From: Shewanella oneidensis MR-1
GTDB taxonomy: Bacteria > Pseudomonadota > Gammaproteobacteria > Enterobacterales > Shewanellaceae
Reading direction: 5' to 3'
DNA: 64,000 bases
Assembly (NCBI RefSeq): GCF_000146165.2
Contig: NC_004347.2
Location: 3,703,028-3,767,027, forward strand
Shown here: piece by piece, positions 51,091-60,949 of the stretch
How the letters are laid out: the number at the start of each line of letters is the position of its first letter
Position numbering within the stretch: the stretch's first letter is position 1
Translations under genes and position numbers: made by a program
The notes under the pieces: model-generated
Databases searched by the model: none
What the model saw: the letters and a program-made list of their open reading frames with translations, nothing else
Told to the model about the DNA's origin: nothing

Positions 51091-51807
51091 AGAAAGTCCC
51101 CAAAATAAATAAGTAAATTTCAGTACAGTGATTTGTACTTCTAGTTCGATAAAAAGCGGCGAATTTTAGATAACAATGAAATGGATCACAACCTAAATCT
51201 GATTACTGTAAGATATCTAAACATTTTAATTTAAAATCATAGACATATAAAAACTCAAAACCAAAAAAACCAACAGTTCAAAAATTAATCTCTTAAGATT
51301 CAAACATCTATAAAATGCTTGTATAAATAGTGCGCTAAATCTTATTTAAATAGCAATCTTGCTGTAGCGCAAACTTCCCATATTTCCACCATAAAAAGCT
51401 TACGCACCAAACTGAGATAAACCATCAAAAAGATTAACTTCATCCCATAAACCTAACAAAGTTGATATAAGTCTACTTTTAGACAAATTCATAACATTTA
51501 CTCCCCTAACCATAGATGAAACTTTGAGGCTAAAAGGAAGTCGTAGTAAACAGACTAAGCTCCACTATGGAAAATTCAGGAAATTAAAGCACGTTGCGAC
51601 GTATTGTGCCTTGAAATGGTAGGCTGCACCGCGCAGAACTGCCCATAAAGCAACCAAATTAATGCGGCAAAAATGGCTCACCAAATTAGCGAAAAATTAT
51701 TTATATCTAAAAAATAATAGCAATGATAGATTGCTATCTGTTGACGCAGCGGCATGATGGGAAACCAGTTAGGCTGTTGTTAACTATCAATAACTAAAGG
51801 AAATAAA
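51091..51807. other. 717-base AT-rich gap between satP and a small secreted-protein gene
   Basis: No gene or RNA is recognised on either strand. Part of it is strongly AT-rich (51180-51350). It must hold the satP promoter on the left and the promoter for the gene at 51808 on the right, but no clear hexamers stand out. Confidence 0.5.
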
Positions 51808-52044
51808 ATGAAGACGTTATCAGCTGTTATCACACTTTCTGCGCTAATGAGTTTCGCAAGCTTTGCCGAAGAATCGACACTTCCCCCAGCGCCTGCAAAT
51901 GATATCGCTCAACTGACTGAAGTGTGCCAACAAATGGCCTCAGAAGATCAGATTGAAAATGCCGAGCTTAAGCAATATGTCCTCGACTGCGTGAATGACC
52001 AGCTAACTGAAATGGGCTATCAAACAGTAAAAGAACTCAATTAA
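51808..52044 (+). CDS. Small secreted protein, hypothetical
   Basis: A 78-aa protein with a clean signal peptide (MKTLSAVITLSALMSFASFA, cleavage about residue 20) and a mature part of about 58 acidic residues with two cysteines (EVCQQMA and VLDCVND) that could form one disulfide in a helical hairpin. I recognise no family. AAGGA precedes the ATG by 8 bases and a terminator hairpin follows, so it looks like a real single-gene unit. Periplasmic; function unknown. Confidence 0.75.
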   Translation: MKTLSAVITLSALMSFASFAEESTLPPAPANDIAQLTEVCQQMASEDQIENAELKQYVLDCVNDQLTEMGYQTVKELN

Positions 52045-52098
52045 TCGGTTTTACTTCCTTTAGCCTGTGGCTCTAATTAGGTTTCATCGTGTGTTACG

Positions 52099-52131
52099 AA
52101 TGCCATTCCCACAATGAATGGCATTTTATTT
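52099..52131 (+). terminator. Terminator of the small secreted-protein gene
   Basis: AATGCCATTC / GAATGGCATT perfect 10-bp stem, 7-base loop, then TTATTTG. The remaining 260 bases to the MipA gene show no other feature. Confidence 0.75.
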
Positions 52132-52393
52132 GCTCAAAAAACCTGTTTTCGCAACTCTCACTGTAAAAAGGCAAAACAATACCGATACAAATTGCCAATA
52201 TAGCCTAAAGCGCTAAACAACCGCATTTTATACTTTTATTCCTCCTTTCAACTGATTACGTTACCTACATATATGCTATTTATATGATATCTGTATCATT
52301 TTGCATCCCCACAGGTGAAATCGCTGTGGAATTCAGCATAAAATGCTAATCTGTTGCCCATTACCGACTGACATTAAACCCGAACGCAAAATC

Positions 52394-53257
52394 ATGTATC
52401 GAACATTATTAATCTTACTCGCCGCACTCAGCCTGCCTTCAATCGGGGTGGCAAAAGAGCCGTGCGTGACTAAAGATGAATGTATTGAAATGCGCAATTG
52501 GGACTTAGGCGTGGCAATAGGCTGGGGGCAAAAAACTAATCCACTTAGGGATTTTGATGATATTCCGGTCTTTTTTATCCCGACAGTGGCTTACTATGGT
52601 GAGCATTGGTTTTTTGATAATGGCAACTTAGGGTATAGCCTAGTTGAACAGCAATATTTCAGCTTAAACTTAGTAACCAGCTATAGCATGGACAGAGCTT
52701 ATTTCTATCGCTGGGATCCTTCAAATATCTTTTTAAAACGCAGTACACAGGACGGGGTAAGAATGCTCGACACCCCAGCAGTGATAAACGCTGAACCTGA
52801 ACCTGTGTTTAATTCCTTAGAATCGCGCAATTTTACCTTGTTAGGTGGCGCCGAAGCATTTATTTATACCCCGTTAGGTGTAGTTAGGTTAGCCTACACC
52901 CATGATATGTTTAATGTGCATCAAGGTGCTGAAGCACAAATAAAATGGACCTATGGCTGGCATTTAACTCGCTGGGTCTTTGATATGTCACTCGTCCTTG
53001 ATTGGAAAAGCACTAATGTGGTTGACTATTATTATGGCGTTCGCCCGAGTGAAAATACCTATTGGAGCCAACATTACCATGCTGATGCTGGTTGGGATAA
53101 AGGGGTAGAAATGACAGCCCGTTATATCTTAACAGATAATTGGGATATGCTATTTGCATTCCGCTACACTCAAATTGCAGATGAAATTGCCGCCAGTCCC
53201 TTGCTCGATCAAGACTATAGCAGTACATATTTTATTGGCGCAGCATATAGGTTTTAA
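52394..53257 (+). CDS. MipA/OmpV family outer-membrane protein
   Basis: A 287-aa beta-barrel-type protein with a signal peptide (TLLILLAALSLPSIGVA). It opens with DLGVAIGWGQKTNPL and PVFFIPTVAYYGEHWFFDNGNLGYSL, characteristic of MipA/OmpV, and ends in an aromatic residue (YFIGAAYRF), the usual barrel-assembly signal read by Bam. Family members scaffold peptidoglycan enzymes or mark outer-membrane stress. It is the first gene of an operon with a DUF3019 protein, a response regulator and a histidine kinase. Confidence 0.9.
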   Translation: MYRTLLILLAALSLPSIGVAKEPCVTKDECIEMRNWDLGVAIGWGQKTNPLRDFDDIPVFFIPTVAYYGEHWFFDNGNLGYSLVEQQYFSLNLVTSYSMDRAYFYRWDPSNIFLKRSTQDGVRMLDTPAVINAEPEPVFNSLESRNFTLLGGAEAFIYTPLGVVRLAYTHDMFNVHQGAEAQIKWTYGWHLTRWVFDMSLVLDWKSTNVVDYYYGVRPSENTYWSQHYHADAGWDKGVEMTARYILTDNWDMLFAFRYTQIADEIAASPLLDQDYSSTYFIGAAYRF

Positions 53258-53262
53258 TTCGA

Positions 53263-53676
53263 GTGACTCCCCTTCAGATCAGGATGCTGTACATGTTGGG
53301 CCTAAGCGTAAGCTTAATGGGGCCCTTTAATGTACTTGCGGCACCAAATGAAGAGTCAAAATTAAAGCTAACCCCTGAAATCTGTATTACAGGGGATGAA
53401 AACCAAGCTTGCGAGATCCATGTAGAATTACAGTGGCAACTCGCGAAAAACGAGCTGGTGTGTATCTTGTCTGATAATAACGCCTACCCTAAATGGTGCA
53501 GCGAATCACTAGAACAACACACAATGACATTGAGTGTCAGCACACAAAGCGATATTCACTTTGTTTTAGTCAGTAAAGAAACCAATCAAACACTGGCTGG
53601 AGCCAAATTAAAAATCACGTCGACCTCGCAGCCTCAGGTGCGCAGACGTTACCGTAACCCTTGGAGTTTATTTTAA
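53263..53676 (+). CDS. DUF3019 family periplasmic protein
   Basis: A 137-aa exported protein with a signal peptide (up to about residue 26, NVLAA) and a DUF3019-like beta domain with four cysteines (EICITGDENQACEIH, ELVCILSD, KWCSES). The basic tail RRRYRNPWSLF is characteristic. Function unknown. A GTG five bases after the mipA-like stop gives the best signal peptide, but ATG 53284 or 53293 is possible. Its stop overlaps the response-regulator start (TAATG). Confidence 0.8.
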   Translation: MTPLQIRMLYMLGLSVSLMGPFNVLAAPNEESKLKLTPEICITGDENQACEIHVELQWQLAKNELVCILSDNNAYPKWCSESLEQHTMTLSVSTQSDIHFVLVSKETNQTLAGAKLKITSTSQPQVRRRYRNPWSLF

Positions 53677-54389
53677 TGACGAATCCACAATCACCCCACA
53701 GAGTGTTATTGGTTGAAGACGATGTCCGTCTTGCGAATTTAATCGTAGATTATTTGAAATCCCACGGCATGCACGTTGAAGTAGAACGTCGTGGCGACAC
53801 AGTGTTAACCCGCTTAATCAACTATAAGCCTGATATCATACTGTTAGACATTATGTTGCCAGGGATTGATGGCTTAAGCCTGTGTGAAAAGTTACCCGAT
53901 TACTTTGCCGGCCCTATCCTGCTGATGAGTGCCTTAGGTTCGAGCGAAGATCAGATCAAAGGGCTAGAACTCGGCGCCGACGACTATGTCGTCAAACCCG
54001 TCGATCCTGCACTGCTCGTTGCCCGAATCAACAACCTATTGCGCCGTCAAAACCAACCGCCTCAGGCCGAATCCCATTGCCTGACTTTTGGTAAGCTCAG
54101 TATCGATCCCCATACCCATGCGATTAGACTCGATAACAAAGAAGTCGACCTCACCAGCCATGAGTTCGAACTCCTATGGTTACTGGCATCACAGGCAGGA
54201 CAAGTACTGAGTCGTCAGTACATTTATCAATTACTGCTTAATATTGATTTTGATGGTAAAGACAGAAAAATTGATGTGCGGATCTCAAGACTTCGTAAAA
54301 AGCTCAACGATAATATTGAGACGCCTTTTAGAATTAAAACCGTTTGGGGACAAGGCTACCTCTTCGCCCCAGAGGCTTGGAACAACTAA
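53676..54389 (+). CDS. OmpR-family response regulator (RstA-like)
   Basis: A 237-aa two-component regulator. The receiver domain (about 8-120) shows the acidic pair VEDD, the phospho-acceptor in DIILLDIMLPGIDG (about D57) and the lysine in DDYVVKPVD; a C-terminal winged-helix DNA-binding domain follows (TSHEFELLWLLASQAGQVLSR, RIKTVWGQGYLF). Closest in feel to RstA of E. coli. The start overlaps the DUF3019 stop, and the kinase follows 8 bases after its stop, so all four genes form one operon. Confidence 0.93.
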   Translation: MTNPQSPHRVLLVEDDVRLANLIVDYLKSHGMHVEVERRGDTVLTRLINYKPDIILLDIMLPGIDGLSLCEKLPDYFAGPILLMSALGSSEDQIKGLELGADDYVVKPVDPALLVARINNLLRRQNQPPQAESHCLTFGKLSIDPHTHAIRLDNKEVDLTSHEFELLWLLASQAGQVLSRQYIYQLLLNIDFDGKDRKIDVRISRLRKKLNDNIETPFRIKTVWGQGYLFAPEAWNN

Positions 54390-54397
54390 GTACTACC

Positions 54398-55666
54398 GTG
54401 AAACGTCTCTTTATCAGCTTATATTTACTGCTGAGCCTCAGTTTTCTGGGCATAGGCTGGACACTGGACAGCCTGTGGAAGAAAAATGTTGATGAAAATA
54501 ATCCCTTAGATGCTCCTCTGGTCGCATTTGCCCAGCTGTTAACCCAGCTTCCAGAGGAGAGTCGCCGCGATTACTTAAGCGCACTGCCAACCGATCCCCA
54601 GCTTCCGTTAAACCTGCTGAGTCCAGATCAAATTGCATTGCCAAAGGATCAAATTCTCACCTCCAATCACCTAGTCACCACCACAACCAGTGAAGGTGAG
54701 CAATTCCAGTTTATTCAGGTAGGCGAACAAGTGTTAATGGCGGGCCCTATCGAGATAGACCCAAGAGCCGATCTGCGTAATTTATTCACCCTATTTTTCT
54801 ATTTGTCGCTGGCATTCGTGGCGCTAATTTGGGTTGGGCCACTCTCGCGGGATTTAAGTATTCTGCGTAAAGCCACCAAGGATTTTGGCGAAGCTAAGTG
54901 GGATACTCGCATTAACCTCTCTAACCGCTCTCAAGTAAAACCCTTAGCCAATACCTTTAATGAAATGGCGCGTCATATCAGCGCGTTAATTGAAAACCAA
55001 AAACATCTTTCCAATGCGGTTTCCCACGAAATACGCACCCCTCTGGCGCGGCTAAAATTCGCCCTTGCCTTAATGCCCATGTACTGCAAACCCGACTCTG
55101 ACGAACAAACACGTCAGGATTTTCTCAATGAAATGCAGCTCGACATTAAGGAAATGGAAAACCTACTGCAGGAATTACTCACCTACGCCAGTTTAGAGTC
55201 CCAGCGTGAAGGTATACCTTTGGATGAATACGACCTTATCACGCTGATTAACCAGTGCATTAAGCGCTTAAGTACATTAAGTGAAACCCCAATAACCTTA
55301 CATGCAGATATGGACGCTTTACCCTTGGTCGGTGAACCCGCTCTGATTGAACGTGCTCTGCAAAATCTACTGACCAATGCGCAACGTTTTGCCCGCCATC
55401 AAATCTTGATTGAAGTTAGCCAAACCCCGCAACGGGTAACTTTAAGTGTGAGCAATGATGGAGAGCCGATCCCCGAGGTGGATTTACCTAAGGTGTTTGA
55501 GCCCTTCTATCGCAGCCAGTCGGTGCAAAATGGTAACAAAGGTCATGGTTTAGGCCTGGCGATCATCAAGAGGATCATGCAGCGCCATCAGGGAGAAGTG
55601 AGTGTAAGCAGTAATCCTACTCAGACACGTTTTACCTTAAGTTGGCCAAAGAAACGGGAAATTTAA
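54398..55666 (+). CDS. Sensor histidine kinase (RstB-like)
   Basis: A 422-aa membrane kinase. TM1 (LFISLYLLLSLSFLGIGWTL), a periplasmic sensor of about 110 residues, TM2 (NLFTLFFYLSLAFVALIWVG), HAMP, the dimerisation/phospho-acceptor helix NAVSHEIRTPLARLKFAL and an HATPase with N box (LLTNAQRFA), G boxes (GHGLGLAII) are present. Layout and N terminus resemble RstB. GTG 54398 is chosen as the start because homology begins at (M)KRLFISLYLL. It should control the cognate regulator, and possibly mipA-like and DUF3019 genes upstream. Confidence 0.92.
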   Translation: MKRLFISLYLLLSLSFLGIGWTLDSLWKKNVDENNPLDAPLVAFAQLLTQLPEESRRDYLSALPTDPQLPLNLLSPDQIALPKDQILTSNHLVTTTTSEGEQFQFIQVGEQVLMAGPIEIDPRADLRNLFTLFFYLSLAFVALIWVGPLSRDLSILRKATKDFGEAKWDTRINLSNRSQVKPLANTFNEMARHISALIENQKHLSNAVSHEIRTPLARLKFALALMPMYCKPDSDEQTRQDFLNEMQLDIKEMENLLQELLTYASLESQREGIPLDEYDLITLINQCIKRLSTLSETPITLHADMDALPLVGEPALIERALQNLLTNAQRFARHQILIEVSQTPQRVTLSVSNDGEPIPEVDLPKVFEPFYRSQSVQNGNKGHGLGLAIIKRIMQRHQGEVSVSSNPTQTRFTLSWPKKREI

Positions 55667-55821
55667 CGCCTTTAAGTTGCGCTAGCTAATCAACCTGAGC
55701 TTGGGATAAGCTGAGCCGCTGAATAGATTTTTCGTTTCAAAATAATCTTTTATAGCATTGATTTAGTTTGTTAAATTTAGATTTTTCGACACTCGTTAGC
55801 CCGAGTTCAGGTTAATCAAGA

Positions 55822-56130
55822 TTATTCATCGAGAGTAAAATCCCCTAAATCCAACTCTGCGGCGGTCTGTGGCGCAAAATCAAGCTGTGGATTGATAGCG
55901 GCCCGCTCCTGCTCAAGCGCTTGCTGACGTGCTTTATATAAGGCCAGCTCCCGCCGACGTTTACGTTGATGGCACAAGCGGATCACATCGTGCTTTTGGG
56001 CATCAGTAAAATACAGCCAATTAAACCGCTCATCACGATTGCGCAGGCAACCTTTACAATAGCCCCTAGCATCGGTTTGGCACACACCGATGCAAGGGCT
56101 GGGAATATCAAAAAAGGCTAACTGTTCCAT
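55822..56130 (-). CDS. DUF1289 domain-containing protein
   Basis: A 102-aa cytoplasmic protein with the DUF1289 N-terminal motif PCIGVCQTDARGYCKGCLRN (four Cys, likely a small metal or Fe-S site) and RFNWLY, followed by a basic helix (RKRRRELALYKARQQ) and an acidic tail. Family function unknown. Single gene between the kinase and a DUF4136 gene. Confidence 0.85.
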   Translation of the reverse strand: MEQLAFFDIPSPCIGVCQTDARGYCKGCLRNRDERFNWLYFTDAQKHDVIRLCHQRKRRRELALYKARQQALEQERAAINPQLDFAPQTAAELDLGDFTLDE

Positions 56131-56277
56131 TAACTTGGGCTACTCTGCCAATTTAAGCACGTGAAATGCAAGAGCATATATACTTAACAAAAATCAAACA
56201 CTTTTCACTAAATTACTTGCAGTGAGCAAGTTAATCAAGGCACATTGAATACAGTTTGTACAACTTGGAGTGCAATT

Positions 56278-56814
56278 ATGAGATACAAATACTTCGCCAG
56301 TTTATTCATCACCATGGTCTTTTTAGGTGCGTGCAGCACTAAGCCGAAAAACGATTACGATCTCAATTACGACTTTAAGACATTGCAGAGTTTCTCGCAG
56401 CTTGCTCCACAGCCTAATGACGATCCGCTCAGTGCCCAACGCATTAAAACTGAGATCTCGCAGCAGTTACGTCAAAAAGGCTTTACCGAAAGCCAATCTT
56501 CCCCCGATTTTAGCGTTGCCTATGGGCTATTGACTCAAGATAAGCCCAAAGACTCAGGCTTATCGATAGGCTTAGGCACGGGCAGTTTTGGTCGCTCTGG
56601 CGGCATTGGCATAGGTACCAGTGTGGGTGTACCTCTTGGCAGCGATACCGCTAAAATCCAAACCATTCAAATTGATATTATCGACACCAAAACCAATAAG
56701 CTGATTTGGCGTGGCAGTGATAGTTTCGATTTCGATGCGGGTGGCGATAAAAAAGCCCAAGACACAGCTAAGGCTGTAAGCCGGATTTTGGCGCAGTTTC
56801 CACCACAGCCATAA
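56278..56814 (+). CDS. DUF4136 domain lipoprotein
   Basis: A 178-aa lipoprotein (signal FLGACSTKP) with a DUF4136 domain: YDFKTLQSFSQL, then a Gly-rich central stretch (GLGTGSFGRSGGIGIGTS) and a C-terminal TIQIDIIDTKTNKLIWRGS. Function unknown, probably an envelope structural or binding protein. ATG 56278 with GGAG upstream begins the lipoprotein signal; the frame is open 11 codons further back. Its terminator lies between it and cysM. Confidence 0.83.
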   Translation: MRYKYFASLFITMVFLGACSTKPKNDYDLNYDFKTLQSFSQLAPQPNDDPLSAQRIKTEISQQLRQKGFTESQSSPDFSVAYGLLTQDKPKDSGLSIGLGTGSFGRSGGIGIGTSVGVPLGSDTAKIQTIQIDIIDTKTNKLIWRGSDSFDFDAGGDKKAQDTAKAVSRILAQFPPQP

Positions 56815-56875
56815 TCATTTGGCCATAATGGCTTAAACGATGATTGAAATTATGATGACTTAAACTATGAGTAAC

Positions 56876-56904
56876 AAAAATGGGCGATAAACGCCCATTT
56901 TTAT
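56876..56904. terminator. Terminator between DUF4136 and cysM
   Basis: AAAAATGGGCG / CGCCCATTTTT perfect 11-bp stem with a 5-base loop, usable in both directions. Confidence 0.9.
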
Positions 56905-56942
56905 TGCCTAAGAAAAACCGAATAAGGTGCTTAGGAATAGGG

Positions 56943-57821
56943 TTAAGAAAATAACCCAGATGACAGATAACGATCGCCCCTATCACACACAATCGCGACC
57001 ACTACAGAGCCTGGATACTGCCTTGCTAACTCAAGTGCTGCATATACCGCGCCGCCAGAACTCACACCAGCACAAATGCCCTCTTCTCGCGCTAAGGCTC
57101 GAGCCATGGCTTTGGCGTCTTGCTCTTCGATATCCATCATTAAATCGACACGGGCGGCATCAAAGATGCCTGGTAAATATTCCTGCGGCCAACGGCGAAT
57201 GCCCGGAATCGAACTGCCATCGGCGGGTTGAAGACCGACAATGGTAATATCGGGATTGCGACTCTTTAGGTATTTCGACACGCCCATAATAGTACCAGTG
57301 GTCCCCATGCTAGAAACAAAATGGGTGATCTTACCTTGGCTCTGCTGCCAAATTTCGGGGCCAGTAGTGAGAAAATGCGCGTTAGCATTATCTTGATTAT
57401 TAAACTGATCCAGTACCTTGCCCTTCCCTTCAGCCTGAAGCGCTAAGGCCAAATCCCGCGCGGCTTCCATGTTGTCCACCAGCAGCAGCTCGGCACCATA
57501 AGCCTGCATGGCATCTTTACGCTCTTGGGTCGAATTGGACGGCATAATCAGGATCATCTTGTAACCTTTAATGGCCGCAGCCATCGCTAAGGCAATTCCT
57601 GTATTACCACTTGTGGCTTCAATCAAGGTATCACCTGGGGCGATTTCTTGGCGAAGCTCCGCCTGATTAATCATATTCAGTGCGGCGCGATCCTTTACCG
57701 AGCCAGCAGGATTATTCCCCTCCAGCTTTAACAACACGGTTGAGCTACCGCAATCAAGCCGCTGCAGGCGAACTAGCGGCGTTTGCCCGATACAGGCTTC
57801 AATAGTCATAAAGTCAGACAC
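56943..57821 (-). CDS. cysM: Cysteine synthase B
   Basis: CysM (292 aa), a PLP enzyme making cysteine from O-acetylserine with sulfide, and in enterics also S-sulfocysteine with thiosulfate. The PLP lysine is in NPAGSVKDRA (about K43), and EATSGNTGIALA and GVSSGGAVYA bind the cofactor phosphate. Shorter than CysK and closest to the CysM type (WPQEYLPGIFD). Start is GTG with AAGGA 8 bases upstream. It is divergent from the sulfate-binding protein gene, linking both to sulfur assimilation. Confidence 0.95.
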   Translation of the reverse strand: MSDFMTIEACIGQTPLVRLQRLDCGSSTVLLKLEGNNPAGSVKDRAALNMINQAELRQEIAPGDTLIEATSGNTGIALAMAAAIKGYKMILIMPSNSTQERKDAMQAYGAELLLVDNMEAARDLALALQAEGKGKVLDQFNNQDNANAHFLTTGPEIWQQSQGKITHFVSSMGTTGTIMGVSKYLKSRNPDITIVGLQPADGSSIPGIRRWPQEYLPGIFDAARVDLMMDIEEQDAKAMARALAREEGICAGVSSGGAVYAALELARQYPGSVVVAIVCDRGDRYLSSGLFS

Positions 57822-58041
57822 AGGGTTTATCCTTTATTTGATAAAAGCGACTCGCATAGGGATATTTTAAGGGGCTTAGCTGCAACAAACACGATGTATC
57901 TTACCTATGGCATACAATTAATTGCTCATAGTTATTCAAAAAAGTTCTATTCAGACAGCTTTTTATAAACAAAAACTTCAATTACTCTATCTCTAAAGCT
58001 GACACAAAAGCTGACACAGTTGCCAGATTAAGGAGTACAAA

Positions 58042-59049
58042 ATGCCAGTAAAACTCACTAAGGCCCTGCTGGGAACCCTATTACTGGGAGCCTCCCTCAA
58101 TGTCGCAGCCGCCGATCAGACCTTACTTAATTCCTCTTACGATATATCACGGGAATTATTTAACGCCTATAACCCCGTATTTGCTAAACATTGGCAAGAA
58201 AAAACCGGTAAAACGGTTGAAATCAAACAATCCCACGCGGGTTCTTCAGCTCAGGCTCGCTCGATTCTGCAGGGCTTACCAGCGGATGTGGTGACCTTTA
58301 ACCAAGTCACAGATGTGCAAATTCTGCATGATCGCGGCAAGTTGATCCCAGAAAACTGGCAACAATTACTGCCTAATGCGAGCTCACCTTACTATTCAAC
58401 CATTGCGTTTTTAGTCCGCAAAGGTAACCCAAAGCAAATTAGCGACTGGGGTGATTTAGCCAAAGATGACGTCAAGCTAGTATTCCCTAACCCAAAAACC
58501 TCAGGTAATGCTCGCTACACTTATTTAGCCGCCTTAGGTTTTGCCCAAAAAAACTATGGTAAAGATAATGAGGCTTCTTTAGATGCATTTTTGAAAAAGT
58601 TCCTTGGCAACGTCGCCGTGTTTGACACAGGTGGCCGCGGTGCAACCACCTCGTTTGTTGAGCGTGGCATCGGTGATGTGCTAATTACCTTCGAATCTGA
58701 AGTAAACAATATTCGCCAGCAATATGGTGCTGATGGTTATCAAGTTGTAGTGCCAAAGACTTCGATTCTAGCGGAATTCCCTGTTGCGGTTGTGGAGAAA
58801 AATGCCAAGCGCAATGGCACACAGGAGTTAGCGACTGAGTATCTAAGCTATCTCTACAGCGAAGAGTCACAACGTTTGTTGGCTGGGTTTAACTACCGCG
58901 TTCACAACGAAAAGGTGATTGCCGAATTTACCAAGCAATTCCCGACGGTAGAGTTGATGACGGTCGAGCAAATCATCGGTAACTGGGACAACGCCATGAA
59001 GACGCAATTTGCCAATGGTGCCAAACTGGATCAGTTATTAAAACGCTGA
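58042..59049 (+). CDS. sbp: Sulfate ABC transporter substrate-binding protein
   Basis: A 335-aa periplasmic sulfate (or thiosulfate) binding protein with a signal peptide (cleavage after NVAAA, about 23). The conserved core reads [64 protein letters not shown] and [22 protein letters not shown], much like E. coli Sbp/CysP. It starts the uptake cluster with cysT, cysW and cysA. A hairpin at 59084 separates it from cysT, which would let the binding protein be made in excess. Confidence 0.94.
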   Translation: MPVKLTKALLGTLLLGASLNVAAADQTLLNSSYDISRELFNAYNPVFAKHWQEKTGKTVEIKQSHAGSSAQARSILQGLPADVVTFNQVTDVQILHDRGKLIPENWQQLLPNASSPYYSTIAFLVRKGNPKQISDWGDLAKDDVKLVFPNPKTSGNARYTYLAALGFAQKNYGKDNEASLDAFLKKFLGNVAVFDTGGRGATTSFVERGIGDVLITFESEVNNIRQQYGADGYQVVVPKTSILAEFPVAVVEKNAKRNGTQELATEYLSYLYSEESQRLLAGFNYRVHNEKVIAEFTKQFPTVELMTVEQIIGNWDNAMKTQFANGAKLDQLLKR

Positions 59050-59083
59050 TATTGCTCAAAAAGAGATAAGCAATCAAACTGAC

Positions 59084-59107
59084 AACCCGGGCAACGTCCC
59101 GGGTTTT
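59084..59107 (+). terminator. Hairpin between sbp and cysT (possible partial terminator)
   Basis: AACCCGGG / CCCGGGTT perfect 8-bp GC-rich stem, 6-base loop and a short TTTTAT tail. Inside an apparent operon it could attenuate transcription or protect the 5' message. Confidence 0.65.
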
Positions 59108-59224
59108 ATGGTTATATCGCAGCAAGGATTTATATCAGTTGTCTTTAATCGCGATTGGGTAATAACTTGCTAATGGCATGATAATATTGGATTAACTCAA
59201 TTAATCTTATCGGGTGGTTATTCA

Positions 59225-60070
59225 GTGATTTTTACTAATGGGCGTTTACGCCATAAGCGAGTTCTGCCAGGGTTTAGTATTAGCCTTGGTGTGTCCTTGC
59301 TATTTGTCAGCTTAATCCTCTTATTGCCCACCACGGGCCTGATTATGCAAACCAGCCAGATGAGCTGGTCTGAATACTGGGGTGTGATTGCCGATCCTCG
59401 TGTGCTGGCGAGTTATAAAGTCACCATTTTGTCGGCGCTCGCGGCATCGATATTTAATTGTCTTTTCGGACTTTTGCTCGCCTGGGTACTGGTTCGATAT
59501 GAGTTTCCTGGCAAACGCATCCTCGATGCCTTGGTCGATTTACCCTTTGCCTTACCGACAGCGGTTGCAGGTATCACCTTAGCCACTCTCTATGCTGAAA
59601 ATGGTCAGATTGGCAGCCTATTAGCGGAACTTGGCATCAAAGTGGCTTATACGCCACTGGGCATCGTGGTTGCGATGATCTTCACCAGCATTCCCTTTGT
59701 GGTGCGGACCGTCCAGCCAGTATTGGAAGAATTATCCCATGAGGAAGAAGAAGCGGGCATGACCTTAGGCGCAACAGATGCTGCGGTTTTTTGGCGGGTG
59801 ATTTTACCCTCACTGTGGCCAGCCTTAATGGTTGGCACGGCATTGTCTTTTACCCGAAGCCTAGGTGAGTTTGGCGCAGTGATTTTTATCGCCGGTAATA
59901 TGCCATACATCAGTGAAATTACGTCATTGATGATCTTTGTTCGCCTACAGGAGTTTGATTTTGCAGGCGCAAGTGCAATTGCATCTATCGTGTTGATGAC
60001 ATCGCTACTGTTGTTACTGCTCATTAACCTGTGGCAAGCGCGTTATTTACGCCGTATTCACGGACGATAA
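59225..60070 (+). CDS. cysT: Sulfate ABC transporter permease CysT
   Basis: A 281-aa inner-membrane permease with about six spans and the ABC inner-membrane EAA motif EEEAGMTLGATDAAVFWRVILP (about 176-197). It pairs with CysW as the CysTWA pore. The start is GTG with a weak GGTGG site; no in-frame ATG nearby. It leads the cysT-cysW-cysA string, with 9 bases before cysW. Confidence 0.94.
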   Translation: MIFTNGRLRHKRVLPGFSISLGVSLLFVSLILLLPTTGLIMQTSQMSWSEYWGVIADPRVLASYKVTILSALAASIFNCLFGLLLAWVLVRYEFPGKRILDALVDLPFALPTAVAGITLATLYAENGQIGSLLAELGIKVAYTPLGIVVAMIFTSIPFVVRTVQPVLEELSHEEEEAGMTLGATDAAVFWRVILPSLWPALMVGTALSFTRSLGEFGAVIFIAGNMPYISEITSLMIFVRLQEFDFAGASAIASIVLMTSLLLLLLINLWQARYLRRIHGR

Positions 60071-60079
60071 GGACTCAAA

Positions 60080-60949
60080 ATGAATTCATTTAAACCTTTA
60101 AAAGTCGGTGAAGCGCCCCTGATAAAATGGAGCCTGATCACCCTTGCCGTGCTACTAGCCATGTTGTTATTGCTGCTGCCATTAGTCAGTATTTTCCAGC
60201 AAGCCTTCGTCGGTGGCTGGGAGCGTTATATCGAGCATCTGAGCCAACCCGACTCGCTCCATGCCATTGGGCTAACGTTGATGGTGGCGGCGCTCACTGT
60301 GCCGATAAACTTAGTGTTTGGGGTCATGCTCGCTTGGAGCGTGACACGCTTTGAGTTTCCGGGTCGTAAGTTACTGATCACCTTAATTGATATCCCGTTT
60401 GCGGTATCCCCCGTGGTCGCGGGTTTACTCTACTTATTGCTTTACGGTAACAGCGGCTGGCTCGGTGCGTGGCTGTTCGAACACGATTTACAAGTTATGT
60501 TTGCTTGGCCAGGGATTTTACTGGTAACGATATTTGTCACTTGCCCCTTTGTCGCTCGCGAACTCATCCCCTTGATGCAGCAACAGGGCGCATCGGAGGA
60601 AGAGGCCGCGGTGATCCTTGGCGCCTCATGGTGGCAACTGTTTCGCCGCGTAACACTCCCCAATATCAAGTGGGCGCTGATTTATGGGGTGATCCTCACC
60701 AATGCCAGAGCCGTAGGGGAATTTGGTGCAGTTGCCGTGGTATCAGGTAATATTCGCGGTGAAACCAACACCTTACCTTTGCATGTGCAATTACTTTATG
60801 AAGATTATCAGGCCGAAGCCGCCTTCGCGAGCGCTTCACTGCTCGCCTTAATCGCCCTATTTACCCTAATGCTAAAAGCCTTAGTGGAATGGCGCCAACA
60901 ACGCAGCTTATCCGCCAATAACAATCAACAGCAGAGCCAATCATTATGA
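60080..60949 (+). CDS. cysW: Sulfate ABC transporter permease CysW
   Basis: A 289-aa inner-membrane permease, partner of CysT. It has six spans, the EAA loop [23 protein letters not shown] (split around 173-195) and the family stretch [23 protein letters not shown]-type weak ribosome site before the ATG. Its stop overlaps the cysA start (ATGA), giving translational coupling. Confidence 0.95.
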   Translation: MNSFKPLKVGEAPLIKWSLITLAVLLAMLLLLLPLVSIFQQAFVGGWERYIEHLSQPDSLHAIGLTLMVAALTVPINLVFGVMLAWSVTRFEFPGRKLLITLIDIPFAVSPVVAGLLYLLLYGNSGWLGAWLFEHDLQVMFAWPGILLVTIFVTCPFVARELIPLMQQQGASEEEAAVILGASWWQLFRRVTLPNIKWALIYGVILTNARAVGEFGAVAVVSGNIRGETNTLPLHVQLLYEDYQAEAAFASASLLALIALFTLMLKALVEWRQQRSLSANNNQQQSQSL

